DNA of 23,760 nucleotides from a virus: positions 1-23,760 of IMG/VR virus record IMGVR_UViG_3300028925_000708; one strand, 5' to 3'. Positions 6,439-14,040 of this stretch are shown one piece after another. The notes below the pieces were generated by a model. The model was not told where the DNA came from. It worked only from the letters and a program-made list of their open reading frames with translations, and searched no databases. Both the position numbers and the translations under genes were made by a program. How positions within the stretch are numbered: position 1 is the first letter of the stretch; the number at the start of each line of letters is the position of its first letter.

Positions 6439-7055
6439 TGGCAAAATACGCAAGAGGCAAAAAATCTCAGGCAATTAGCGACATTAGTGGCCTTCGGGTT
6501 CCCTATACGCAATTAAAAACCACTTGGGACGGCCTGCGCGTATCTCCAGAAGATTACGAGCCAAAACAACCGCAGCTTACGCCTGCTAAAAATGTTGTCG
6601 ATGCCACGGCCCTATTTAATCCACGGCCCGATAACGATCCCGAAAATGTCACGTTTTTCGTTGGATTTAATTACGACCCGTTTCTAGACCCAAGACAGAG
6701 ACCGGGGAGCGGCGTGTATGGCGCAGGCGGCACTGCACGGCTAGACTTCACAGACTTTGAGTATGGCCCAGAGGCGACAGGGGCGGCTGGAACGGGCGGC
6801 ATAGGAACGGCAGCATTCGCTGTCGAGGTAACAGGTGTATCTGGTAGTGGCGGCACGGGCAACGTGGGCGTCGAGGCTCTGGAAATATCCATCGCTGAAG
6901 CTGGCGTTGCTGGCACTGGAGCGGTTGGGGCAGAGGCTCTAGAGCTTTCCATTGCAGAATCTGGAGTTGCTGGCACGGGCGCTGTCGGAAGCGAAAGTGT
7001 TGAATTTACTGGCTGGGGTCAAAACGGTTGGGGAGCAGATGGATGGGGCGAATAA
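6438..7055 (+). CDS. Repeat-containing virion protein with Gly-Trp C-terminus
   Basis: The N-terminal half (residues 1-95) is hydrophilic, with WDGLRVSPEDY and FFVGFNYDPFLDPRQRPG. Residues about 112-193 contain four imperfect repeats of roughly 20-23 aa, built on G-(V/A)-(A/S)-G-(T/S)-G-x-(V/I)-G followed by a strand such as EALEISIAEA. The protein ends FTGWGQNGWGADGWGE, a Gly-Trp motif whose like also appears as GWGVGGWGEST in the nozzle protein at 11622. Such motifs may pack against each other at a tail interface, but this is conjecture. It is coupled to the preceding gene. Low-complexity repeats and position indicate a structural protein. Confidence 0.68.
   Translation: MAKYARGKKSQAISDISGLRVPYTQLKTTWDGLRVSPEDYEPKQPQLTPAKNVVDATALFNPRPDNDPENVTFFVGFNYDPFLDPRQRPGSGVYGAGGTARLDFTDFEYGPEATGAAGTGGIGTAAFAVEVTGVSGSGGTGNVGVEALEISIAEAGVAGTGAVGAEALELSIAESGVAGTGAVGSESVEFTGWGQNGWGADGWGE
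6771..7010 (+). repeat. Four imperfect 60-69 bp tandem repeats in a virion gene
   Basis: Units begin at about 6771, 6834, 6903 and 6963 and encode G-x-x-G-T-G-x-x-G followed by a short hydrophobic strand. The last two full units (GVAGTGAVG-(A/S)-E) are closest to each other, as expected from recent unit duplication. The units differ at many third positions, so the array is not a recent simple slip. Confidence 0.65.
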
Positions 7056-7056
7056 A

Positions 7057-7683
7057 ATGAGCTACACAACACTAAAGGCCAACATCCAAGCGTTTTTGGA
7101 AGATGACTCGACAGAGTTTGTCGCGTCGATTGACGTGATGATAGCGCAGGCCGAAGAAATGGTTTTTCAGCGACTGCCAAATCTGCCATGCTTTCGCGCT
7201 ACATCTAGCGCGGCCAATCTTGTGGCAGGCACGGCGTCATACACAATTCCCACGGCGAGAATGATCCGACAGGTATCAATTACCGACACAAATGTTGTGA
7301 CGTATCTTGACCACAGGGTGGATTCATACATCCGAGATTACTGGCCCAATGCGGCAACGCAAGGCACCCCGCGAATGTACAGTACAGACAGCGCGGGAAC
7401 GTCTGGGACGGTCATTACATTGGCACCAACGCCGTCATCCACCTTGGCCTACAGTGTGGACTTCATAGCGCCTGAGACGGGTCTCAGTTCGTCTAATGCC
7501 AATACATGGATCGACACCAACGCGCCTGCGGTTATGCTCGCAGCGGCTTTGCACGAGGCGTCTGCGTTTCTAAAAGCGCCAGAGACGCTGTCACTATACA
7601 AAACGCAATTTGACGAGGCGGTGCAATCTCAGGTACAAGAGATGCAACGCGACTACGCAGCAGAATATAACGGAGGCATATAA
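7057..7683 (+). CDS. Phage adaptor-like (neck) protein
   Basis: The start at 7057 (MSYTTLKANIQAFLED) lies right after the previous stop; an earlier in-frame ATG at 6952 would overlap the repeat gene by over 100 bases and is rejected. The 208-aa product has an N-terminal helical bundle (DVMIAQAEEMVFQRLPNL), a central beta domain (AGTASYTIPTARMIRQV...) and a C-terminal long helix pair (MLAAALHEASAFLK). The helix-beta-helix order, with a tyrosine-rich strand and LHEAS..LKAPE helix, recalls adaptor proteins that form the ring between portal and tail nozzle. It overlaps the next gene by one base (TAATG). Confidence 0.7.
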   Translation: MSYTTLKANIQAFLEDDSTEFVASIDVMIAQAEEMVFQRLPNLPCFRATSSAANLVAGTASYTIPTARMIRQVSITDTNVVTYLDHRVDSYIRDYWPNAATQGTPRMYSTDSAGTSGTVITLAPTPSSTLAYSVDFIAPETGLSSSNANTWIDTNAPAVMLAAALHEASAFLKAPETLSLYKTQFDEAVQSQVQEMQRDYAAEYNGGI

Positions 7684-8111
7684 TGGCTATTACACAGGCG
7701 ATGTGTACGCAGTTCAAACGAGATGTTATGCTGGGGCTGCATGATCTCGACAGCGACACAATTAAAATTGCCCTATTCACGAGTTCAGCATCTCTTGGGG
7801 CAGCGACCACTGTCTACGCCTCATCTGGGATTAACGAAGTGGCAAACGGAAATGGATACACAACGGGCGGCGTAACGCTGGCAAGTGCGTCTGTCGTTAA
7901 CAACAGCACCAGTGGTTGCTTCGATGCCACTGACCCAAGCTGGACATCTGCGACATTCACGGCGCGGGGCGCGATGATATGGAATGACACCGAGAGCGAC
8001 TTGGCAATTGCCATTCTTGATTTTGGTGGCGACTTCACGGTTGCTGGAGGAACCTTTAAAATTGTATTCCCTGCGGCCACTGCAAGCAATGCGATAATTA
8101 GGATAGATTGA
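7683..8111 (+). CDS. Conserved phage structural protein (142 aa)
   Basis: The product contains FKRDVMLGLHDLDSDTIKIALFTSSASLGAATTVY, a GYTTGGVTL strand, and ends ATASNAIIRID. This pattern (helix with F-K-x-(E/D), 'IKIALFTSSA', 'GGVTL', ARGAMIWN, AIAILDFGG, 'SNAIIRI') is a recurrent small beta-sandwich protein coded next to tail-fibre genes in many phages and prophages. Its exact function is not established to my knowledge. The gene is coupled to its upstream neighbour by TAATG and followed one base after its stop by the fibre start, so the three are made together. A tail-fibre connector or small head protein are both possible. Confidence 0.75.
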   Translation: MAITQAMCTQFKRDVMLGLHDLDSDTIKIALFTSSASLGAATTVYASSGINEVANGNGYTTGGVTLASASVVNNSTSGCFDATDPSWTSATFTARGAMIWNDTESDLAIAILDFGGDFTVAGGTFKIVFPAATASNAIIRID

Positions 8112-8112
8112 T

Positions 8113-9573
8113 ATGGCTTCAACTTATGTAAACGACTTACGCCTCAATGAGATGGCGACTGGCGATCAGTCGGGCGCATGGGGTACGGTAACTAACACAA
8201 ACCTTGAGCTAATTGGGGATGCCTTTGGTTACGCCACAGAGGCCATTACCACAAACGCTGACACCCACGCCACGGTTATAGCTGACGGCGCGGCAGACGC
8301 TGGCAGGGCAATGGTGCTGAAGTACACAGGAACGCTCGACAGCGCGTGTACGATCACAATATCTGGCGGCGATGCCTCGACATTCACAGTGTCCAAGCTG
8401 TGGTACATCCACAACGCCACTAGCGGATCGCAAAACATTATTATCACTAGCGGCTCTGGGGCAAACATCACAATCGCTGCTGGACAGACAAAGTGCGTCT
8501 ACACCGATGGTGCTGGCTCTGGTGGCGCGGTTATTGATACCTTCGCGGCCCTGTCTGTTGTTGATTTGTTTGTTGATGATGATCTGACGGTAACTGACGA
8601 TTTGACGGTTGGTGGAGATATTGACCTTGAGGGCAGTATTGACGTTAACGGCACAGCAAATCTAGATGCTGTAGATATTGACGGCGCAGTTCAAATAGAT
8701 GCCGCTTTTACCTCTGGTCTAGACGGACAGGGTTATGACACTAAATTCTTTGGTGATACGGCAAGTGCCTACATGCTTTGGGACACTAGCGCCGATGATT
8801 TAATACTGGGCGGCGGTGCGGGGCTGGTTGTTCCCGAAGGACAGATCACAATAGCGGCAACGGCAATGACTAGTTCGGCTGCGGAGTTAAATATCTTAGA
8901 TGGTGTGACCACAACAACAGCAGAGATTAACCTAATAGACGGTGGTACAGCTAGAGGCACAACCGCCCTCGCTGATGGCGATGGTATGCTGGTTAATGAT
9001 GCTGGCACCATGAGGATGTCCACGGTCCAAACTGTCAAAACGTATATGACTGCGGGGGTTGGTGGAGGTCTGGTGTTTATTGCTACTACTGATGTTAGTA
9101 ATGCAGCCACTATTTCGTTTACAGGCTTTGATGCAAGTCTATATGATAGTTATGTTTTCTCACTTGGACAGATTCTACCTGCTACTGATAATGCTTACTT
9201 CACTGCTTTGGTTTCTGTAGATAATGGAGATAATTATTTAAGTGCTTCGGATAGCTATACAGGTCCAGCTCATGCAGACATTAGTGCAGGGGATCAGCCC
9301 TCTATGAGAATAGGGTATTATGGTGTGGGCAATGTTGCAGGGGAGGGTATTTGTGGAACAGTGGAGTTAAATCATCCTCACCTGAATGCATGTACGTTAC
9401 TCACTGGAACGGAGGGTTTATCATACTCACTTGCTAGTGGTGCTGTGGCTGTAGTTACTCAAGCAGCAGTTAAGACTAAAGCTGCAACAGTTGTAGATGC
9501 TATACAGTTTAAATTTGTTAGTGGCAACATAGCATCAGGCACAATAACAATGTATGGCAGAGTTAATTCATAA
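8113..9573 (+). CDS. Tail fibre protein with divergent C-terminal tip
   Basis: The N-terminus (MASTYVNDLRLNEMATGDQSGAWG) is a virion-attachment-like segment: the motif 'LRLNE..TGD.SG.WG..TN.NLELI' is widespread in marine phage fibres. Residues 150-240 are a beta-helical stalk (DLTVTDDLTVGGDIDLEG). SSAAELNILDGVTTTTAEINLIDG-type repeats occur near 257-280. The last ~170 residues (GGGLVFIATTDVSN to ITMYGRVNS) form a separate beta domain, probably the receptor-binding tip. DNA composition changes where this tip begins, near 9060: by hand count, line 8221-8280 is 33/60 GC and line 9181-9240 is 19/60. A swapped-in tip fits the general behaviour of fibre genes. Confidence 0.83.
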   Translation: MASTYVNDLRLNEMATGDQSGAWGTVTNTNLELIGDAFGYATEAITTNADTHATVIADGAADAGRAMVLKYTGTLDSACTITISGGDASTFTVSKLWYIHNATSGSQNIIITSGSGANITIAAGQTKCVYTDGAGSGGAVIDTFAALSVVDLFVDDDLTVTDDLTVGGDIDLEGSIDVNGTANLDAVDIDGAVQIDAAFTSGLDGQGYDTKFFGDTASAYMLWDTSADDLILGGGAGLVVPEGQITIAATAMTSSAAELNILDGVTTTTAEINLIDGGTARGTTALADGDGMLVNDAGTMRMSTVQTVKTYMTAGVGGGLVFIATTDVSNAATISFTGFDASLYDSYVFSLGQILPATDNAYFTALVSVDNGDNYLSASDSYTGPAHADISAGDQPSMRIGYYGVGNVAGEGICGTVELNHPHLNACTLLTGTEGLSYSLASGAVAVVTQAAVKTKAATVVDAIQFKFVSGNIASGTITMYGRVNS

Positions 9574-9599
9574 GTAGCCACGACAACAGGAGGGTAGAG

Positions 9600-9881
9600 A
9601 TGCCGAGATTCAATAACGTAAACGGTGTGAACGTACAGTTCACATCAGCAGAGGAAACTGCCCGTGATGCCGAAGAGGCGACGTGGGCTGCTGCAGCAGA
9701 TACGAGGGCGGCTATTCAGGTCCGTGAAGAACGGAATGCTAAACTAGCTGCATCCGATTGGATGGGCAATAATGATGTGACTATGCCTAGTGCATGGACC
9801 ATCTATCGTACGGCACTCCGCAATGTACCAGCGCAAAGTGGGTTTCCTAATCGTATTACGTGGCCTACAGAGCCTAGTTGA
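9600..9881 (+). CDS. Tail fibre assembly chaperone-like protein (in-frame part)
   Basis: The 93-aa frame begins MPRFNNVNGVNVQFTSAEE after AGGAGGG. It continues with a charged helix (RAAIQVREERNAKLAASDW) and then AWTIYRTALRNVPAQ..FPNRITWPTEPS. The order 'RN.LLA.SDW...W..YR.ALR.....GFP..I.WP..P' is the recognised signature of small phage tail-assembly chaperones, which help fold or trimerise fibres. Position directly behind the fibre gene agrees. The frame stops at TGA 9879-9881 right after WPTEPS. An 18-codon continuation in the +1 frame reads D-G-N-V-Y-T-W-N-E and so on, ends TAA at 9934-9936 and overlaps the next start. The full protein may therefore be 111 aa. Confidence 0.8.
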   Translation: MPRFNNVNGVNVQFTSAEETARDAEEATWAAAADTRAAIQVREERNAKLAASDWMGNNDVTMPSAWTIYRTALRNVPAQSGFPNRITWPTEPS

Positions 9882-9936
9882 TGGCAATGTGTACACTTGG
9901 AATGAAAGCACAACACGCTGGGTTGAGGTGACATAA
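9880..9936 (+). CDS. Out-of-frame C-terminal extension of the fibre chaperone
   Basis: From GAT at 9880 the +1 frame reads DGNVYTWNESTTRWVEVT and stops at TAA 9934-9936. Hydrophilic, Trp-containing tails of this kind (D-G-x-x-Y-x-W-x-E...W-x-E-V) commonly follow the W-P-x-x-P motif in this protein type. The TAA shares its last base with the ATG at 9936, the same coupling used elsewhere in this genome. It has no good start of its own. Either ribosomes shift +1 at AGT TGA (skipping T 9879) or a one-base insertion has truncated the gene. Confidence 0.62.
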   Translation, partial: DGNVYTWNESTTRWVEVT

Positions 9937-10130
9937 TGGATAAGCGCACAGTGGCATCCGCACACAGCAGAATTGATGATTTAAACGTCACCTCTGCATC
10001 TCTACGCACCGAGGTGACCATACAACACAGAGAGTTGTTTACGAGAGTTAAGCGTCTGGAGGCAATTATGATCGGTGCAAGTGCAGCAATAATCGTGATG
10101 CTAATGACTGTGCTAACAAAAATGGGGTGA
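9936..10130 (+). CDS. Small membrane protein, XhlA/holin-like
   Basis: The 64-aa product has a charged, coiled-coil-like N-terminal part (residues 5-41: SRIDDLNVT...HRELFTRVKRLE) and one transmembrane helix (about 43-61, IMIGASAAIIVMLMTVL). This matches the layout of haemolysin XhlA-type proteins, which act with a holin in host lysis. It is the first gene of a cassette leading to the endolysin. The start overlaps the stop of the out-of-frame fibre-chaperone tail by one base. The lysis role is inferred from topology and context. Confidence 0.7.
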   Translation: MDKRTVASAHSRIDDLNVTSASLRTEVTIQHRELFTRVKRLEAIMIGASAAIIVMLMTVLTKMG

Positions 10131-10134
10131 TGAA

Positions 10135-10344
10135 ATGAATATGACACCAGAGACGTTTGATAAACTCAAGGTTTTACCCCGTTTGATGATGTTGGCTGTC
10201 ACGGTGCTTACATATCAAAGTGTTCACTGGTTCATGTCGATTCCTCCCGATCTTGTAACAAATGCCCAAGCAGGTTTGGTTAGCGTCTGTATGGGTGCTT
10301 TGACGGGTTGCTTTGGCATCTTCATCAATGGTGAAAAGCCATGA
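10135..10344 (+). CDS. Two-helix membrane protein, candidate holin
   Basis: The 69-aa product has two hydrophobic helices (about residues 16-35, LMMLAVTVLTYQSVHW, and 42-64, AQAGLVSVCMGALTGCFGIF) joined by a short loop with PPDL. It has a charged N-terminus and a basic end (NGEKP). This size and topology suit a small class II holin that permeabilises the inner membrane for endolysin release. GGGGTGA lies ahead of the start, and the stop overlaps the next ATG. No sequence motif defines holins, so the assignment relies on topology and on the neighbouring endolysin. Confidence 0.65.
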   Translation: MNMTPETFDKLKVLPRLMMLAVTVLTYQSVHWFMSIPPDLVTNAQAGLVSVCMGALTGCFGIFINGEKP

Positions 10345-10799
10345 TGGCGCTTCTGGGAAGTCTGCTGGGCTTCGGATCATCTTTTCTGCCGTCAGTTCTG
10401 GATTACTTTAAGGCAAACCAAGTTCAGAAGCATCGAATGGAGATGATGCATCTTGAGACAGAGTTAGCGCATAAACGGTCTGAAATGAAGCTTGTCGAGC
10501 TTGATAAGCAAGCTGACATCGAAGAGACGAAGGGGTTGTATGCACATGACAGTTCTATCGACGCTGGAGGCTTTATCAACGCCCTGCGTGGGTCCGTTCG
10601 CCCCGTTATCACTTATATGTTTTTTGCTTTATTCGTATCCACAAAAGTCGTGATCATGGTTAAAGTAATTCAATCGGATGGAGACTGGATGCAGGCGTCA
10701 GAGCTTCTATTCGACCCAGAAACTCAGGGACTATTTTCGGCAACTTTAGCATTCTGGTTCGGAAATCGAGCGATCAGTAAATACGCAGGGAAAAAATGA
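10341..10799 (+). CDS. GTA-holin-like (3TM holin family) protein
   Basis: The 152-aa product has a hydrophobic N-terminal segment (residues 3-20), a long charged coiled-coil helix (about 24-66), and a membrane part with helices at about 87-108 (VRPVITYMFFALFVSTKVVI) and 129-141 (QGLFSATLAFWFG). It also has the motifs LRGSVRPVITYM and FWFGNRAISK. RGS-RP-hydrophobic followed by W-F-G-x-R is characteristic of the 3TM holin family first described for gene transfer agent release. It probably works with the two preceding membrane proteins to open the inner membrane. It overlaps both neighbours by four bases (ATGA junction with the endolysin at 10796). Confidence 0.8.
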   Translation: MMALLGSLLGFGSSFLPSVLDYFKANQVQKHRMEMMHLETELAHKRSEMKLVELDKQADIEETKGLYAHDSSIDAGGFINALRGSVRPVITYMFFALFVSTKVVIMVKVIQSDGDWMQASELLFDPETQGLFSATLAFWFGNRAISKYAGKK

Positions 10800-11620
10800 T
10801 ATTATCTTCTGGTCAAATTGAGCAGCTACTGCATGGCAACAAAAACTGGAAGGCGTGGGAGACGCCTCTCAAAGACATTCTTGCCAAGTACCAGATCAAC
10901 ACGCCACAACGCATTGCAATGTTTATCGCACAGTGTGGGCATGAGAGCCTAAATTTTACGGTACTAGAAGAAAATCTAAATTACTCCGCAAAGGGCTTGA
11001 ACGCAGTATTCCCGAAATACTTCAAAAATGCAGGACGTGACGCAGCGATGTATCACCGCGATAGTGAGCGTATCGCTAATGTGGTCTATGCTGACCGTAT
11101 GGGTAATGGCGATACATCTAGCGGAGACGGATGGATGCACAGAGGCAGGGGCGTCATCCAGCTTACTGGTGCCTCCAACTATACCGCATTCGCCAAGGCA
11201 ATCGGAAAGAAAAAAGCCGCCACAGTAAAATATCTAGGCACCAAGGACGGTGCATTGGAAAGCGCCTGCTGGTTCTGGAACACAAACAACCTAAATAAAT
11301 ACTCTGACGATGGCGACATTAAAAGCGCAACCAAGCGGATCAACGGCGGCTATAATGGCCTGTCTGATCGTGAGCATCACTACCACCGCGCAATGTCGAT
11401 ACTAGATGGCTCATACAAGCCACAGACAGCCCCCGTGATGCTCAAGGTTGGCTCTACAGGCCCAGAGGTCATAAGAGTGCAGGGGGCGCTTAATCTGGAC
11501 GCTGACGGCGTATTTGGGCTAATGACCAAGGCGGCTGTCATGGACTGGCAAAAAAGAAATGACTTGACTGAAGACGGGATAGTTGGCCCTAAGACTTATG
11601 CTGCCTTGATCGGAGAATAA
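10796..11620 (+). CDS. Endolysin: GH19 muramidase/chitinase-like domain plus peptidoglycan-binding domain
   Basis: Residues 1-205 form a glycoside hydrolase family 19 domain. AQCGHESLNF (45-54) holds the catalytic Glu50. A second acidic residue lies in LEENLNYS (57-64). GRGVIQLTGASNY (117-129) and RINGGYNGLSDR (181-192) are the other family motifs. Residues about 216-272 are a PG_binding_1 domain (VMLKVGSTGPEVIRVQ, LDADGVFGLMTKAAVMDWQ, EDGIVGPKTYAAL). GH19 endolysins cut the glycan backbone of peptidoglycan. There is no signal peptide, so it needs the holins coded just upstream. The ATGA overlap couples it to the 3TM holin. Confidence 0.93.
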   Translation: MILSSGQIEQLLHGNKNWKAWETPLKDILAKYQINTPQRIAMFIAQCGHESLNFTVLEENLNYSAKGLNAVFPKYFKNAGRDAAMYHRDSERIANVVYADRMGNGDTSSGDGWMHRGRGVIQLTGASNYTAFAKAIGKKKAATVKYLGTKDGALESACWFWNTNNLNKYSDDGDIKSATKRINGGYNGLSDREHHYHRAMSILDGSYKPQTAPVMLKVGSTGPEVIRVQGALNLDADGVFGLMTKAAVMDWQKRNDLTEDGIVGPKTYAALIGE

Positions 11621-11621
11621 T

Positions 11622-13535
11622 ATGCCGCTGCAATTGCTAAAATACAACGCTGGCATTGTGAAAGACACCACCGAATATTCTGCTGGCAAGAACGGGCCAT
11701 TTTATGTTGATAGTGATCTTGTTCGTTTTATAAACGGATACCCAGAGAAAATTGGTGGATGGGAAAAAGACAAATTTTACGCATTAGATTCGGCTGGAGG
11801 AACAACATCCACTGAAGCCACGCTAACTGGCATTGGCCGAAAAATGGTTTTTTGGAGGGCGTCTGATGGTGTTGACAGAATAGCTGTCGGAACACACAAT
11901 CATCTTTACATAATTCAAAACAACGCAATTTATGATATTACGCCACTGCGAAAAACCACAAGCAATCTCTCTAATCCTTTAGTTGTGACCAATGGTAGTA
12001 CAACTATTACTGTAACCGATAACTCTCATGGCGCTTCAAACGGTGATTGGGTTGTAATAAATTCTGCCACTGCCACAGGCGGCATATCTGCCGAAACAAT
12101 TAACAGAATGGCAGGGTATCAAATAACTTTTATTAACTCTAACTCTTATTCAATACAATCGCCCGATGCAGCAACAAGCGGAGCCACAGGCGGCGGCACG
12201 ACAATAGACATAAAATACCTTATTGGTGCCGCCGAAGGATTAGGCACACAAAGTGCTAGTCCAGCACTTGGATGGGGCGTTGGTGGATGGGGTGAATCAA
12301 CGTGGAACACGCCACGATCTTTGTCTCTGTCTCAAGTCAATCTTGAAAACTCTTCATGGAGTCTAAATATTTGGGGCGAAGATTTAATCGCCAATGTCAG
12401 AGGCAAACGGATATATTACTGGGATACATCTGGCTCAACAACATCAAGGGCCGTTCTTGTGTCCAGTCTGGCAGGGGCAGCGTCTGTGCCTGTTGAAGTT
12501 CGGGCAACTGTTGTCAGCTTCCCCGACAGACATTTTATTGCCGCTGGAGCCAGTGTATATGTTGCCGCCGATGGAAGTTCTGGAACATTAGATCCAATGT
12601 TGGTGCGCTGGTCTACGCAAGAAGATTTTACAAAATTTGCTCCAACAGCACTCAATACTGCTGGCGATCAGAGGCTTGAGGTTGGAACCAAAATTGTTGC
12701 CTTGGTTAACACGCGAGAGGAAACAATTATATCCACTGATGAGGCCGTGTATGGCATGACATTCGTTGGTGAACCATTTATATTTTCGTTTAGATTGCTT
12801 GGTACTGGCACTAGCGCAATTGGCTTAAACTCTATGATTGCAATCGATGGAAATACATATTGGATGGGCAATAGATCGTTCTATATATACGATGGCGTAA
12901 TCAACGAAATACCATGCCCATTAAAGCATTTTGTCTTTGATAGATTGCAAACATCATTTTTTGATAAAACTGTGGCTGGTCATAATGTCGAATTTAACGA
13001 AGTAACGTGGTTTTATGTCTCTGATCAAAATACAGCAGGGACAACCAATCCAGAGCCAGATAGCTATGTAACTTATAATTACAACGAAAAAGTATGGTCG
13101 ATTGGATCAATGGACAGAACGGCTTGGAACGATGCATTCGGTTCCCGCGAGAAACCATTTGCATTTAGCCCTCAAGGATTATTGTATAACCATGAGACAG
13201 GAACAAGCGACGATGGTTCAGCCATGACCGCATTTATTGAGGCAGCGCCCCGTGAAATCACAGCAGAAGGCGAAAACCTTTACATGGTGGATCGAATTGT
13301 TCCTGACGTAACAATGGGCGCAAATAGCAATTTATCTTTGTTTATGAACTCTCGTAAATACCCTAACGCCAGCGAAACTGTAAAGGGGCCGTTCAACATT
13401 ACGTCTACAACAGAGAAAATCAGCACTCGCGTTAAAGGTCGGCAAATTGCTTTAAAATTTGAAAGCACAGGTACGCAAGACGAATGGCGGATTGGTGACC
13501 TTCGGATCGACACAAAAATAGCGGGGATGAGATGA
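11622..13535 (+). CDS. Large tail nozzle/tubular-B-like structural protein
   Basis: The 637-aa product begins LLKYNAGIVKDTTEYSAGKN and continues FYVDSDLVRFINGYPEKIGGWEK. This start ('PGI..D.T.Y..GG.W.D.D.VRFR.G.PEKIGGW') is widely seen in phage proteins that form the lower tail tube of podoviruses. The body is beta-rich with repeated strand-turn units, consistent with a propeller or tubular-B fold. It contains NGSTTITVTDNSHGASNGDWV and GWGVGGWGEST, and later TAWNDAFG and RGRQ-type strands. No enzymatic motif is visible. It starts one base after the endolysin stop and overlaps the next gene by ATGA. Composition is AT-richer than the early virion genes. Confidence 0.75.
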   Translation: MPLQLLKYNAGIVKDTTEYSAGKNGPFYVDSDLVRFINGYPEKIGGWEKDKFYALDSAGGTTSTEATLTGIGRKMVFWRASDGVDRIAVGTHNHLYIIQNNAIYDITPLRKTTSNLSNPLVVTNGSTTITVTDNSHGASNGDWVVINSATATGGISAETINRMAGYQITFINSNSYSIQSPDAATSGATGGGTTIDIKYLIGAAEGLGTQSASPALGWGVGGWGESTWNTPRSLSLSQVNLENSSWSLNIWGEDLIANVRGKRIYYWDTSGSTTSRAVLVSSLAGAASVPVEVRATVVSFPDRHFIAAGASVYVAADGSSGTLDPMLVRWSTQEDFTKFAPTALNTAGDQRLEVGTKIVALVNTREETIISTDEAVYGMTFVGEPFIFSFRLLGTGTSAIGLNSMIAIDGNTYWMGNRSFYIYDGVINEIPCPLKHFVFDRLQTSFFDKTVAGHNVEFNEVTWFYVSDQNTAGTTNPEPDSYVTYNYNEKVWSIGSMDRTAWNDAFGSREKPFAFSPQGLLYNHETGTSDDGSAMTAFIEAAPREITAEGENLYMVDRIVPDVTMGANSNLSLFMNSRKYPNASETVKGPFNITSTTEKISTRVKGRQIALKFESTGTQDEWRIGDLRIDTKIAGMR

Positions 13536-13717
13536 CCAAAGCAGCGCCACTAGCAGTATTAAGACTGCCGTCACCTCCCCAGCAATATCAGCAGGGTTAT
13601 ATGGGGCGATTGGTAAACACTCTGGAACTTGAAAAGCAGGCGACATATTTTTCGGCATCGCAGGGCTTGCAGACAGCCGTTGATCAGGCCGAAGCTACAG
13701 CGTGGTTTATGGGCTAA
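13532..13717 (+). CDS. Small hypothetical protein (61 aa)
   Basis: The frame opens with ATGA overlapping the nozzle stop and closes with TAATG overlapping the next start, so it is bracketed by coupled genes, the best support for it. The product (MTKAAPLAVLRLPSPPQQYQ...) has a Pro/Gln-rich N-terminus and a helical C-terminal half (NTLELEKQATYFSASQ). No membrane segment, motif or family is recognised. In this operon position it may be a small virion or assembly factor. Confidence 0.72.
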   Translation: MTKAAPLAVLRLPSPPQQYQQGYMGRLVNTLELEKQATYFSASQGLQTAVDQAEATAWFMG

Positions 13718-14040
13718 TGGCTAATAATTACAAAAACTCCAAAGTCGATCTGACAAGCACAGGGGCAACCGTACTGTACACCGCGCCCAGCGCAACCACC
13801 ACTTTGATCAAGTCGATCCTAGTTTCCGAAGACAGCGGAAATGCCGACACAATTACGGTCACAATTACAGACGTTGCCGCAGCCGTGTTTTCGCTATATA
13901 AGGTGAAGGCAGTGGCGGCGAACACAACTGTTGAACTTTTAACGGCCCCCTTGGTCGTACAAGAAGACGAAATAATTAAGGTCACAGCGGCCACGGCCAA
14001 CAGGCTGCATGTTGTGGCTTCACTATTGGAGATAACCTGA
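13717..14040 (+). CDS. Small beta-rich structural protein (107 aa)
   Basis: ATG 13717 is chosen because it overlaps the previous TAA; an in-frame ATG at 13702 would overlap by more and has no better ribosome site. The product (MANNYKNSKVDLTSTGATVL) is Thr/Val/Ala-rich with alternating strands (TLIKSILVSEDSGNADTITV, AANTTVELLTAPLVV). The pattern 'YTAPSATTTLIKSI.V.N......ITV' recalls small beta-sandwich proteins coded among phage tail genes. It is joined to the next gene by TGATG. A virion accessory role is likely but unspecified. Confidence 0.72.
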   Translation: MANNYKNSKVDLTSTGATVLYTAPSATTTLIKSILVSEDSGNADTITVTITDVAAAVFSLYKVKAVAANTTVELLTAPLVVQEDEIIKVTAATANRLHVVASLLEIT

